A stretch of 5,020 bases of DNA from an uncultured Campylobacter sp. (GTDB lineage: Bacteria; Campylobacterota; Campylobacteria; Campylobacterales; Campylobacteraceae). The DNA lies in the NCBI RefSeq assembly GCF_938045405.1, contig NZ_CALIMW010000034.1:1-5020 (forward strand). Reading direction: 5' to 3'. The notes beneath the pieces were generated by a model. That model saw only the letters and a program-made list of their open reading frames with translations, did no database searches and was not told the DNA's origin. The first letter of the stretch is position 1; every line of letters begins with the position of its first letter. Position numbers and translations under genes: made by a program. Below are positions 1 through 5,020 of the stretch, one piece after another.

Positions 1-49
1 CGTGCGACTTGACGAGATCAAAAAGGCGCGAACCTACGTGCAGTGGTAG
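1..49 (+). CDS. rimP: C-terminal end of a gene, probably ribosome maturation factor RimP (partial)
   Basis: An open frame enters from the left edge (first full codon at position 2) and ends at a TAG at 47-49. The visible tail reads VRLDEIKKARTYVQW. I recall Campylobacter RimP proteins ending in a very similar way (an acidic residue, IKKART, an aromatic residue, V, then a polar residue and W), so this is most likely the end of rimP. RimP assists maturation of the 30S ribosomal subunit and usually lies after infB and rbfA. Only 15 residues are visible and the match is from memory, so the name is tentative. No clear terminator follows the stop. Confidence 0.55.
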   Translation, partial: VRLDEIKKARTYVQW

Positions 50-352
50 CGGCGCAGATTTTTAAAATTTTGCATGTAGGGCTTTGGGGTGTAGTGTTTG
101 AGAAGCGTAGACTTAAATTTTAAGCTAAAGCGGCGAGGCTAATTTGGATTTGCCTTGCTTTTTGCGCGCTTTTAAGTATTGCGTCTATCGCGAGCGATGC
201 ACGGTTCGCGGCATCTTGCCTCGCTTTTTAATTTGGCGCGCGATATTCGGTGCGGCTTTCAAAAACACATACCGCGCGCAAGCCTTTCGCGTTGAGCTTG
301 ATCGTATCGCACGAAAGCATTTCTGCGTTGCAATTGTTCGCATGCGCACCGC

Positions 353-390
353 GGCGAAACGCCGTTTCGCCAAGCTTTCAGCGGAGCTTG
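353..390. repeat. Two adjacent short hairpins
   Basis: GGCGAAA (353-359) and TTTCGCC (365-371) form a 7-bp stem with a 5-nt loop. CAAGCT (371-376) and AGCTTG (385-390) form a second 6-bp stem with an 8-nt loop directly after it. No T-run follows on either strand, so they do not look like terminators. Function unknown; chance is possible in such sequence. Confidence 0.4.
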
Positions 391-424
391 CGCCCGCGAT
401 TATCGGCATGTGATACGAGCGCGC

Positions 425-488
425 GTGCTGCGGGCAGAGCGAAAATTTCGGTAAATATGAGCCTCTCGCGCGGACGTGCCCGCAGCAC
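425..488. repeat. 12-bp perfect inverted repeat with 40-nt spacer
   Basis: GTGCTGCGGGCA at 425-436 is the exact reverse complement of TGCCCGCAGCAC at 477-488. The arms are GC-rich, so an RNA read from either strand could form a stable stem. The 40-nt spacer is AT-rich in its first half. There is no gene on either side and no T-run, so this is not a standard terminator. It may be part of an untranslated structured RNA or a remnant of an inverted duplication. Confidence 0.55.
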
Positions 489-619
489 CGCCTTGTTGCG
501 TCGCATGGGCACGCGAGCATGTTAAATTTGGATTTTTTAAAAATTTGCCGCTGTCGGTTGCTTTTGATCTCTCGCGGCGCTCGGCGCAAAATTTTAAAAT
601 TCCAGCACCGCTTGTTTGT

Positions 620-691
620 TTTGAAATTTCAGATCGCGCCGACAAAAGATAATTTTTACGCCACCGGGCGGCGCTTTGAAATTTCAGATCG
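620..691. repeat. 17-nt direct repeat, two copies 55 bp apart
   Basis: TTTGAAATTTCAGATCG occurs exactly at 620-636 and again at 675-691. Each copy is followed by a looser match of the form CCG, 2-3 bases, then AAAA. A weaker third version starts near 763 (TTTGGAATTTCA, then CCG and TTAAAAGG). The copies suggest a degenerate tandem array with a unit near 55 bp and possible decay after 700. No function is evident. Confidence 0.5.
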
Positions 692-1070
692 TACCGCTAA
701 AAAGCAAGCTTCGCGGCGATTGCTGCTGTGCAAATTTTTAATTCCCATGCCGCGCGTGCCGTTTTGGAATTTCACACCGCACCGTTAAAAGGTAAGTTTT
801 GCGTGACGCTTGCGCGTTGCTTTAGAATTTTACGTCGCGCTCGAAAGCGGCTAAATTTAAAATTTACGCGCTCTTTTAGGCGCGGTAAAATTCCACGCCT
901 TTTACCGCAAAGTAGAATTTTAAATTTTACGCTTTGCCATAAATTTAGATTTTACCGTCCGCACCAGAATATTGCACCTGCGAGCTTTGCGGCGTCCGTA
1001 TCGCGATCGTGCCCCTAGTAACTATTTGCAAGTGCGGCTTGATTGCAAAATTTCATCGATAAAGCTTTTT

Positions 1071-1112
1071 ATAAAATTTCGGCGGTTTTGCTTTGGCGAT
1101 AAAATTTCGGCG
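1071..1112. repeat. 14-nt direct repeat, two copies 28 bp apart
   Basis: ATAAAATTTCGGCG occurs at 1071-1084 and at 1099-1112. It is another instance of an AT box followed by a GC-rich step, the pattern that fills this region. Two copies of a compositionally biased word are weak evidence for function. Confidence 0.4.
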
Positions 1113-1303
1113 AGAACGCGAAAATCAAAATCGAGTAAGGCGCGCCGCAAAATTTTACGCAAAGCGGTGCGGAAAATTCCGTGTCGCGAGACATAGACAG
1201 CACGCAAAACTCGCAAGGCAAAATCCATAGCAAAGCGGGAAATTCCGCTCATAAATTTACGTTTTAAAACTCTGCGGGCGGAGGCTTGCGCACCGTCCAT
1301 CAG

Positions 1304-1326
1304 ATAATTAAAATTCCGCCAAGCGG
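1304..1326 (-). terminator. Possible weak terminator after the small membrane gene
   Basis: On the minus strand, about 15 nt after the stop of the 84-aa gene, CCGC and GCGG (1326-1323 and 1319-1316) can pair around a 3-nt loop. They are followed by the T-rich run AATTTTAATTAT. The position and tail fit a Rho-independent terminator, but a 4-bp stem is short, so this is tentative. Confidence 0.3.
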
Positions 1327-1341
1327 CGCAGGTATTTGCGG

Positions 1342-1596
1342 CTACGAAGCGGAGATGCCGATCGTGGCTAGCAGTACGGGCGAGGTCATGAGCCCTACGA
1401 TCGTAAGGATCCACGCTAATATCGCTATTACGAGCGAGGCTTGCTTTTTGACGGCTTGATAGGTCGCGGCGATCGCGCACAAAAACGCAAGCGGAACAAA
1501 GACGATCCCTAGGAAAAAGATCCCTAAAATCGCGAAAACTATGGAGAGTATCCCAAGCACGTTTGATTGGGGTTGAACGGTCGGTTGTTCAGACAT
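1342..1596 (-). CDS. Small two-helix membrane protein, function unknown (DUF4190-like)
   Basis: An 84-residue protein. A short polar N-terminus rich in Gln, Pro and Ser (residues 1-12) is followed by two long hydrophobic stretches (about 13-45 and 53-79). A Gln/Lys-containing turn (AVKKQ, about 48-52) lies between them. The layout, with a Q/P-rich head followed by LGILSIVFAILGIFF, resembles the small inner-membrane proteins grouped as DUF4190. That similarity is by pattern only and gives no function. The start is well supported: AAAGGA lies 5 nt before the ATG. The gene stands alone between two non-coding stretches. Its promoter region contains a G10 tract, so expression may be phase-variable. 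It is one of the more reliable small genes here because hydrophobic pattern, start site and promoter agree. Confidence 0.75.
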   Translation of the reverse strand: MSEQPTVQPQSNVLGILSIVFAILGIFFLGIVFVPLAFLCAIAATYQAVKKQASLVIAILAWILTIVGLMTSPVLLATIGISAS

Positions 1597-1615
1597 TTTA
1601 ATCCTTTGAAAAAAA

Positions 1616-1629
1616 ATTATGTAATTCTA
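1616..1629 (-). promoter_or_regulatory. Probable promoter (-10 region) of the small membrane gene
   Basis: Reading the minus strand, the G10 tract is followed at once by TAGAATTACATAAT. This offers two -10 candidates, TAGAAT (1629-1624) and CATAAT (1621-1616), each one mismatch from TATAAT. The leader to the ATG would be about 15-25 nt and contains the AAAGGA site. Campylobacter sigma-70 promoters often lack a recognisable -35, and none is obvious here. The G tract would occupy the -35/-10 spacer. Confidence 0.5.
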
Positions 1630-1639
1630 CCCCCCCCCC
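1630..1639 (-). repeat. Homopolymeric G10 tract (candidate phase-variation tract)
   Basis: Ten uninterrupted C on the plus strand, G on the minus strand, lie 34-43 nt upstream of the start of the 84-aa gene and against its -10 box. In Campylobacter, G/C tracts of about this length slip during replication and switch genes on or off. The frame leading into the gene has a TAG (1629-1627) directly after the tract, so slippage cannot act by fusing an upstream reading frame. A transcriptional effect through promoter spacing is the plausible route. Confidence 0.75.
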
Positions 1640-1710
1640 TGAATTTGAGCTGAAATCAAGCCGCGGCTTTTGAAATTTCATATTCGCACCCGCTCGCGGC
1701 TTTGCCCTAG

Positions 1711-1744
1711 CGCTTCATTAAAATTTTGCTTCGCAAAATTAGCG
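1711..1744. repeat. Hairpin in the region upstream of ribD
   Basis: AATTTTGC (1722-1729) and GCAAAATT (1733-1740) form an 8-bp stem with a 3-nt loop. CGCT (1711-1714) and AGCG (1741-1744) can extend it past a 7-nt bulge on the left arm. It could fold in either transcript but is not followed by a T-run. Role unknown. Confidence 0.45.
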
Positions 1745-2056
1745 TTTGCGCGCTATCGATGCACTCATTTACACGATAGGCGAAAATTTTGGCGCGCGAA
1801 ACGGACGCCGCAAAATTTACGATTTAGGATAAAATTCTAAAACCTGTGGTAAGATTTCGCAGTTTTGTATCTTTACGGAATTTCGCACCAATACATACGG
1901 CGCGTGCTTGTACTTTGATAAATTTGGCGCTTAAAGCGAGGCTTGTAGCAGCAAATGTATTTGGAATGTAAGTCGGCGAATCGGTACGGCACGGGCGAAC
2001 GTAGGCGGGCAAGCGGTTTGCGCCCGAGGCGCGATTTGCTGGGAGTAGGCGAGTTC

Positions 2057-2099
2057 TCCGCTCTGCCGTAATTTTGCTAAGCAAGCGCGGCGGAGCGGG
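2057..2099 (+). promoter_or_regulatory. Long hairpin just upstream of ribD (possible leader or attenuator)
   Basis: CCGCTCTGCCG (2058-2068) pairs with CGGCGGAGCGG (2088-2098) over 11 positions, ten Watson-Crick and one U-G. One more wobble pair is possible at each end. The loop can form a small inner stem, TTGC/GCAA (2074-2077 and 2081-2084). The structure ends 24 nt before the ribD start and is followed on the plus strand by an A/T-rich stretch. It could control ribD transcription or translation, or stop transcripts arriving from upstream. It does not carry the conserved FMN riboswitch core. Confidence 0.5.
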
Positions 2100-2104
2100 A
2101 TAAT
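2099..2104 (+). promoter_or_regulatory. Weak -10 candidate for ribD
   Basis: GATAAT differs from TATAAT at one base and lies 18 nt before the ribD ATG. That would give a very short leader. No convincing -35 is seen at the right distance, and the site abuts the hairpin. If it is the true promoter, the hairpin is promoter DNA rather than leader RNA. Confidence 0.25.
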
Positions 2105-2122
2105 TTAAATTTTGGATTTTGT

Positions 2123-3280
2123 ATGAACGACGAATTTTACATGGATTTGGCGCTGCGGGCTGCGTGGCGCTATCAGGCTCTGGCGCTACCCAACCCCGCC
2201 GTGGGCTGCGCGCTGCTGGATAAGAGCGGCAGAGTTCTTGGCATAGGCGCGCATAAAAAGGCGGGCTTTTTGCATGCCGAGGCAAACACCGTTTTCGCCG
2301 CGCTGTGCGATCTGGACGCAAATTTCGCGCAGGATTTCGCTCGCGAATACGCCCGCAAATTCGGCGTTAAATTTCAAAACACAAAAGCCCTAAAAAGCGC
2401 GCTCTTGAAGCCGAGCTTCACCTACGATTTTATCTTAAACCGCCACGGCAGGCTTTTGCGCGGCGCTTGCGCCTATGTCACGCTTGAGCCCTGCGCACAC
2501 CGCGGCAAGACCCCGTCTTGCGCCGAGCTTTTGGCGCAGCTCGGACTGTCGCGCGTGGTAATCGGCACGCGCGATACGAACGCACAGGCTGCGGGCGGTG
2601 CGGAAATTTTACGCCGCAGGGGCATAGAGGTGAAATTTGACGTTTGCTCTGCCGCGGCGGCGGAGCTTGCGGAGCCGTTTTATTTGGCGCGCGAGGGCGG
2701 CTTTTGCTTCATCAAAATCAACGTCACGCTAAACGGCGCGGTGCATGGGCGGATCGGCAGCGAGAAGCAGCGCGCGTTCGTACACGAGCTGCGCGGTGTG
2801 TGCGATTACGTAGGCGTGGGCGGACAGACCGTGCGCGCCGACAGACCGACGCTGGACGTGCGTGCGGCTAAATTTGATGAAATTAGCGCTTCGGCAGGCA
2901 GGGCCGATATGCTGGCGCTAGACGCGTGTGCCGCGCCGCAAAATCTAGAGTTACACGCCCCCGATGTGTGGATCCACTCGCACCGTGCGCTTTCGGATTT
3001 TGATGCGAGCATTCCGCTTTTCGGCGTCGCTGATCGCAAGGTGGAGGTCTCGCCCGCGCTGCCTGCGGACGCGAAAGTCACGATGATAGAAGCGGGGGCG
3101 AGTTCGTTTGACGAGTTCGCGCAGTTTGCAAGCCACGCGCTTATTTTTTACAGCGCGCAGATGAGGGACGGGGGAAATTTTAGAGCAAATTCCGCGCTAC
3201 AGCCGCTTTTCATCTCCCGCGCGGGCGATCCGCACCTGGAAGCGAACGAATTCTACGGCTGGTTTAAAATTTTAAAATGA
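2123..3280 (+). CDS. ribD: Bifunctional riboflavin biosynthesis protein RibD (deaminase/reductase)
   Basis: RibD carries out two cytosolic steps of riboflavin synthesis. It deaminates the pyrimidine formed by GTP cyclohydrolase II, then reduces the ribosyl side chain with NADPH. The deaminase domain spans about residues 1-190. It has the PNPAVG motif (23-28), the zinc ligand and catalytic pair HAE (H51, E53), and TLEPCAHRGKTPSC with zinc ligands C124 and C133. The reductase domain runs from about 195 to the end. It has INVTLNG near 199-205, where most RibD proteins have SLDG, then GVGGQTVRADRPTL (T246, D250, P252) and EAGA (333-336). At 385 residues it is slightly longer than E. coli RibD (367). 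About 48 extra residues lie between HAE and the PC motif; I believe other Campylobacterota RibD proteins have an insert there too. The ATG gives the usual RibD N-terminus (NDEFYM) and has only a weak GGA 6 nt upstream. The gene is GC-rich and ends 5 bp from the converging gene. Confidence 0.95.
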   Translation: MNDEFYMDLALRAAWRYQALALPNPAVGCALLDKSGRVLGIGAHKKAGFLHAEANTVFAALCDLDANFAQDFAREYARKFGVKFQNTKALKSALLKPSFTYDFILNRHGRLLRGACAYVTLEPCAHRGKTPSCAELLAQLGLSRVVIGTRDTNAQAAGGAEILRRRGIEVKFDVCSAAAAELAEPFYLAREGGFCFIKINVTLNGAVHGRIGSEKQRAFVHELRGVCDYVGVGGQTVRADRPTLDVRAAKFDEISASAGRADMLALDACAAPQNLELHAPDVWIHSHRALSDFDASIPLFGVADRKVEVSPALPADAKVTMIEAGASSFDEFAQFASHALIFYSAQMRDGGNFRANSALQPLFISRAGDPHLEANEFYGWFKILK

Positions 3281-3285
3281 AAGGT

Positions 3286-3816
3286 TTATATTACTGCCGA
3301 TATAAAAATCAGCGCAACTACTATTATTATGACGAACACTAGCACTTTATCTATATTATATTTCCTTTTAGGGCTGCAATTTTGCAAGAAAGCCCCAAGC
3401 TTGTATCCGCTGATATGAAATAGCCAAGCGGTCCAAATCGATCCGAGGGATAGGCACATCGCCGCAAATGCCGTATCAGATTTCTGCCATACGATCATGC
3501 CGAAAATCAAAAACAAAGACAGAAAAGAAACGATAATCACGCCTATCGTCGAAAAGGCAATAAAAAATATAAAATTTAGCTTACAATCGATACCTAAAAT
3601 GCGAAAATTAATAATTTTATCAGCGATATAAAATGCGGAGATTATCGTTAAGATAGCTTTTGCGAGCTCGACTTTAAAGGGAGCGTAGGGCAATAGCGGT
3701 ACGCCAAAAACTGCATTCAATATGATACCTACGTGCGATAAAGTAAAGCCGAGCGAGAACGAGAATATGCCCGTCAGTAAGATGCCTAGAAGTAATTTGT
3801 AGAAATATATTTTCAT
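3286..3816 (-). CDS. Hypothetical membrane protein, paralog of the 192-aa protein at the right edge
   Basis: A 176-residue, very hydrophobic protein with about five or six membrane segments (near residues 8-36, 50-65, 80-108, 116-134 and 157-175). There is no cleavable signal peptide or known catalytic motif. Two segments are shared with the 192-aa protein encoded at 4422-5000: GIDCKLNFIFFIAFSTIGV (75-93) against GIDRKLNVIFFIAFATIGI, 15 of 19 identical, and SGYKLGAFLQ followed by PKRK and NIDK (136-157) against SDYELGKFLQ, RKRS and EIDK. The basic loops probably face the cytoplasm. The ATG is supported by AAGGA 6 nt upstream. The gene is AT-rich compared with ribD and converges on it. I do not recognise the family; an inner-membrane location is likely, the function unknown. 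Confidence 0.8.
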   Translation of the reverse strand: MKIYFYKLLLGILLTGIFSFSLGFTLSHVGIILNAVFGVPLLPYAPFKVELAKAILTIISAFYIADKIINFRILGIDCKLNFIFFIAFSTIGVIIVSFLSLFLIFGMIVWQKSDTAFAAMCLSLGSIWTAWLFHISGYKLGAFLQNCSPKRKYNIDKVLVFVIIIVVALIFISAVI

Positions 3817-3840
3817 ACGTAATCCTTAAAATTCTGCGAA

Positions 3841-3846
3841 ATTATA
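3841..3846 (-). promoter_or_regulatory. -10 box upstream of the 176-aa membrane protein gene
   Basis: A perfect TATAAT on the minus strand lies 24 nt before the ATG at 3816, inside the 62-bp gap behind the 129-aa gene. The spacing would give a leader of about 17 nt carrying the AAGGA site. There is no clear -35, which is usual for Campylobacter. It suggests the gene can be transcribed separately from its neighbour. Confidence 0.5.
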
Positions 3847-3878
3847 CGCAATAGCGGCTTAAAATTTTGATCGCAAAT

Positions 3879-4268
3879 TTAGCGTAAGCTTTGAAATTTT
3901 TCACGTATGCTGCAGGCAACGACGCAGAGCGAATATAAAAAATAGATATATGCTGCAAGCGGGACAAAAGCGACAAATCCCGAAGCATAAACTAGCGCTA
4001 CTAATACATATGTCGCATTTGCCAGCGCAGGTATGCTATAAGTCCAAAGCTCGGGCTTTTCAAAAGGGGTGTAGATATTATTCAAATACAAAGCTAAATT
4101 TACGACAAGCAGTAGAAAAAATATATAGTTCTTTTTCATAAAAGGAAAAGCGACGCAAACCAAGACTACTATCAAATTTAATGCGATAAGAAAACCTATG
4201 TAATTAATATCTATAAAGGCGCAAAGTAAGCCTAAAATCGCGATTAATATATGTTTTTTCATATCCAA
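3879..4268 (-). CDS. Hypothetical small multi-pass membrane protein
   Basis: A 129-residue protein made almost entirely of hydrophobic stretches: about 5-19, 22-43, 48-66, 80-97 and 98-119, so four or five membrane helices. A Lys-Lys near residues 45-46 and a charged C-terminal tail (REKFQSLR) break the pattern. A polar loop lies at 62-77 (NNIYTPFEKPELWTY). I see no motif that names it and no convincing similarity to the two paralogs on either side. The proposed start is TTG, because AAAGGA sits 6 nt before it. The alternative is the ATG two codons later, whose spacing to that site would be 12 nt. The gene lies 62 bp upstream of the 176-aa gene in the same direction and has its own TATAAT box. 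Confidence 0.7.
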   Translation of the reverse strand: MDMKKHILIAILGLLCAFIDINYIGFLIALNLIVVLVCVAFPFMKKNYIFFLLLVVNLALYLNNIYTPFEKPELWTYSIPALANATYVLVALVYASGFVAFVPLAAYIYFLYSLCVVACSIREKFQSLR

Positions 4269-4280
4269 TTGCCGTCCTTT
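4266..4280 (-). promoter_or_regulatory. Ribosome binding site favouring a TTG start
   Basis: On the minus strand, AAAGGA (4280-4275) is followed by CGGCAA and then TTG (4268-4266). The 6-nt spacing is optimal for TTG. An ATG at 4262-4260 would be 12 nt away. The two starts differ by only two residues (Met-Asp). Confidence 0.5.
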
Positions 4281-4292
4281 TTAATTCCTGCA

Positions 4293-4298
4293 ATTATA
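4293..4298 (-). promoter_or_regulatory. -10 box upstream of the 129-aa membrane protein gene
   Basis: A perfect TATAAT on the minus strand (inside ATTATAATTG) lies 24 nt before the TTG start. This is the same distance as the TATAAT of the next gene from its own start. No clear -35 is present. The site lies in the 153-bp gap after the 192-aa gene. Confidence 0.5.
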
Positions 4299-4404
4299 AT
4301 GCGTAGGTTTAAATTTTAATAAAAAAGTATTTCGTGCTTTAAAATTTTGTCGCGCCGTGCGAGCGATTTACGCCTATTAAATTTAGCGCATACGGACGAA
4401 ATTT

Positions 4405-4422
4405 AAACTAGGCGCTTAGTTT
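4405..4422 (-). terminator. Possible weak terminator overlapping the stop of the 192-aa gene
   Basis: AAACTA (4405-4410) and TAGTTT (4417-4422) form a 6-bp stem around a 6-nt GC-rich loop that is itself nearly palindromic. The stem overlaps the last base of the stop codon region and is followed on the minus strand by AAATTT rather than a true U-run. It is weak as an intrinsic terminator, but the position is right. Confidence 0.3.
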
Positions 4423-5000
4423 TATCTAGATGCAAAAAAGATAAGACCTAACCAAGTTGCAGATATAATAAGCAGCAAGATAGGGAATAGCTTTTTATCG
4501 ATCTCCCCGCTTCTTTTTCGGCTGATGATTTGTAAAAATTTACCGAGCTCGTAATCGCTTTTGCGAAATAAATATACCGTTGAGCAGATGCCCATGAATA
4601 ATGCCGCGGCGGATAAAATTGCCATTAGTTTTTTATCTAAATCCATACCATATATCATAAAACCAAATGTCGCGATAAGAATGATGGCGGTAAGAGCTAA
4701 AATTCCTATCGTCGCAAAGGCGATGAAAAATATAACATTAAGTTTGCGATCGATGCCTTTGACATAAAAATCGCTCAAACTGCTACTGATATAGAAGGAA
4801 AATAACTCAAGAATTACCGTCGTAAAAGGCAGACGAATATCGCCCGGGAATAAAAAATATCCCTTCAAAAGGTCTACTATATTAACATTTAAAAGTTTTG
4901 AGAGGTGCAATGAAGCAACGTAAAATGAAATCAAAAAAACTGCCAAAAAGACATTGCCTAAAAGAAACTTGTAAATTAGGTATTTTATGTTTTTGCGCAC
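4422..5000 (-). CDS. Hypothetical membrane protein, paralog of the 176-aa protein
   Basis: A 192-residue hydrophobic protein with membrane segments near 10-30, 58-76, 87-118, 124-143 and 170-189. Short basic loops (KGIDRKLN at 81-88, SRKRSGEIDKK at 160-170) lie between them. It shares the YK-x-LLG start, the GID-x-KLN-x-IFFIAF block and the LG-x-FLQ block with the 176-aa protein at 3286-3816, so the two arose by duplication. The start chosen is GTG at 5000, with AGGGAG 5 nt upstream. The N-terminus then aligns with that of the paralog apart from four extra residues. The frame stays open to the window edge, so an earlier start cannot be excluded. No catalytic motif is visible and the function is unknown. 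Confidence 0.78.
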   Translation of the reverse strand: MRKNIKYLIYKFLLGNVFLAVFLISFYVASLHLSKLLNVNIVDLLKGYFLFPGDIRLPFTTVILELFSFYISSSLSDFYVKGIDRKLNVIFFIAFATIGILALTAIILIATFGFMIYGMDLDKKLMAILSAAALFMGICSTVYLFRKSDYELGKFLQIISRKRSGEIDKKLFPILLLIISATWLGLIFFASR

Positions 5001-5005
5001 CTTGG

Positions 5006-5011
5006 CTCCCT
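5006..5011 (-). promoter_or_regulatory. Ribosome binding site supporting a GTG start
   Basis: On the minus strand, AGGGAG (5011-5006) is followed by CCAAG and then GTG (5000-4998). The spacing of 5 nt supports this start rather than one beyond the window. Confidence 0.5.
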
Positions 5012-5020
5012 GAAATTTCG

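Larger units (their letters stand above)
50..1341. other. Long gene-poor region with scattered AT boxes
   Basis: About 1.3 kb without a convincing gene. Several frames stay open for 70-150 codons, but they overlap one another on both strands. They lack good ribosome binding sites, and their translations are rich in Arg, Ala, Cys and Ser with no domain or membrane pattern, as expected from random GC-rich DNA. The region consists of GC-rich stretches broken by short boxes of the type AAATTT, AAAATTTC or AATTTTAAAATT, about every 25-60 bp. I see no tRNA, rRNA or mobile element. It could hold an unannotated small RNA or the eroded remains of old genes, but neither can be shown from the sequence. 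Confidence 0.6.
1640..2122. other. Intergenic region upstream of ribD
   Basis: About 480 bp between the G tract and ribD. The minus-strand frame across 1824-2321 runs deep into ribD and encodes a Pro/Arg/Ala/Ser-rich sequence, so it is not taken as a gene. The region contains a hairpin near 1711-1744, a weak 6-bp inverted repeat CTATCG/CGATAG (1753-1758 and 1774-1779), and a strong hairpin next to ribD. I see no FMN riboswitch and no RNA gene. Confidence 0.5.

Noticed and set aside
185..645. Minus-strand open frames of 134 and 81 codons
   Set aside because: Biased composition, mutual overlap and no start signal; they fit chance open frames in GC-rich DNA.
144..1018. Overlapping plus-strand open frames (144-413, 250-525, 519-788, 728-1018)
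   Set aside because: They overlap one another, lack good ribosome binding sites, and their products are Arg/Ala/Cys-rich or echo the AAATTT words (KILKF, LNF) without any domain or membrane pattern.
600..1120. CRISPR array
   Set aside because: The direct repeats have only two exact copies each, are AT-box words of 14-17 nt, and show neither regular unit length nor cas genes.
1022..1480. 152-codon minus-strand frame overlapping the 84-aa gene
   Set aside because: It overlaps the better-supported membrane gene in another frame, is Arg-rich and shows no recognisable pattern.
1640..2122. FMN riboswitch (RFN element) ahead of ribD
   Set aside because: The conserved AGGGTGAAA-type core and the later GGTAAAGCCC-type block are not present on the plus strand.
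1824..2321. 165-codon minus-strand frame running into ribD
   Set aside because: About 200 bp lie antisense to the secure ribD gene, and the product is Pro/Arg/Ala/Ser-rich, as shadow frames typically are.
2644..3136. Additional frames on both strands inside ribD
   Set aside because: They are shadows of ribD caused by its GC-rich codon use.
3950..4767. Plus-strand frames at 3950-4141 and 4561-4767
   Set aside because: They lie antisense to the membrane protein genes, have no ribosome binding site and show no coding pattern of their own.

Overview
The window looks like chromosomal DNA of a comparatively G+C-rich Campylobacter, such as the oral group around C. gracilis, C. rectus or C. showae. 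The evidence is the very frequent AAATTTTAAAATT-type words in both genes and spacers, a RibD whose style fits Campylobacterota, AAGGA-type ribosome binding sites, -10 boxes without a clear -35, and a pure G10 tract of the kind these bacteria use for phase variation. The genus is an inference from sequence style, not from a search.

Layout: positions 1-49 hold the last codons of a plus-strand gene, probably rimP (ribosome maturation factor). Next comes about 1.3 kb (50-1341) with no convincing gene. It is filled with short AT boxes in a GC-rich background, a few short direct repeats and several inverted repeats. A small minus-strand membrane protein gene (1342-1596) follows. Its promoter region carries ten consecutive G residues directly against a -10-like box, which makes it a candidate for on/off or graded expression by slippage. 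A second non-coding stretch (1640-2122) ends in a long hairpin just upstream of ribD (2123-3280). RibD is the bifunctional deaminase/reductase of riboflavin synthesis and the only gene here with a firm function.

From 3286 to the right edge the DNA is visibly more AT-rich and holds three minus-strand genes for small, very hydrophobic proteins of 176, 129 and 192 residues. The outer two are clearly paralogs; the middle one is unrelated by eye or only distantly related. Two of the three (176 and 129 aa) have a TATAAT box just upstream, so they may be transcribed separately rather than as one operon; the upstream region of the third lies outside the window. The 176-aa gene converges on ribD with only 5 bp between the stop codons.

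No functional link between ribD and the membrane genes can be shown. The most interesting items are the G10 promoter tract, the hairpin before ribD, and the duplicated membrane-protein cluster. I see no evidence for a defence system, a mobile element or a CRISPR array.
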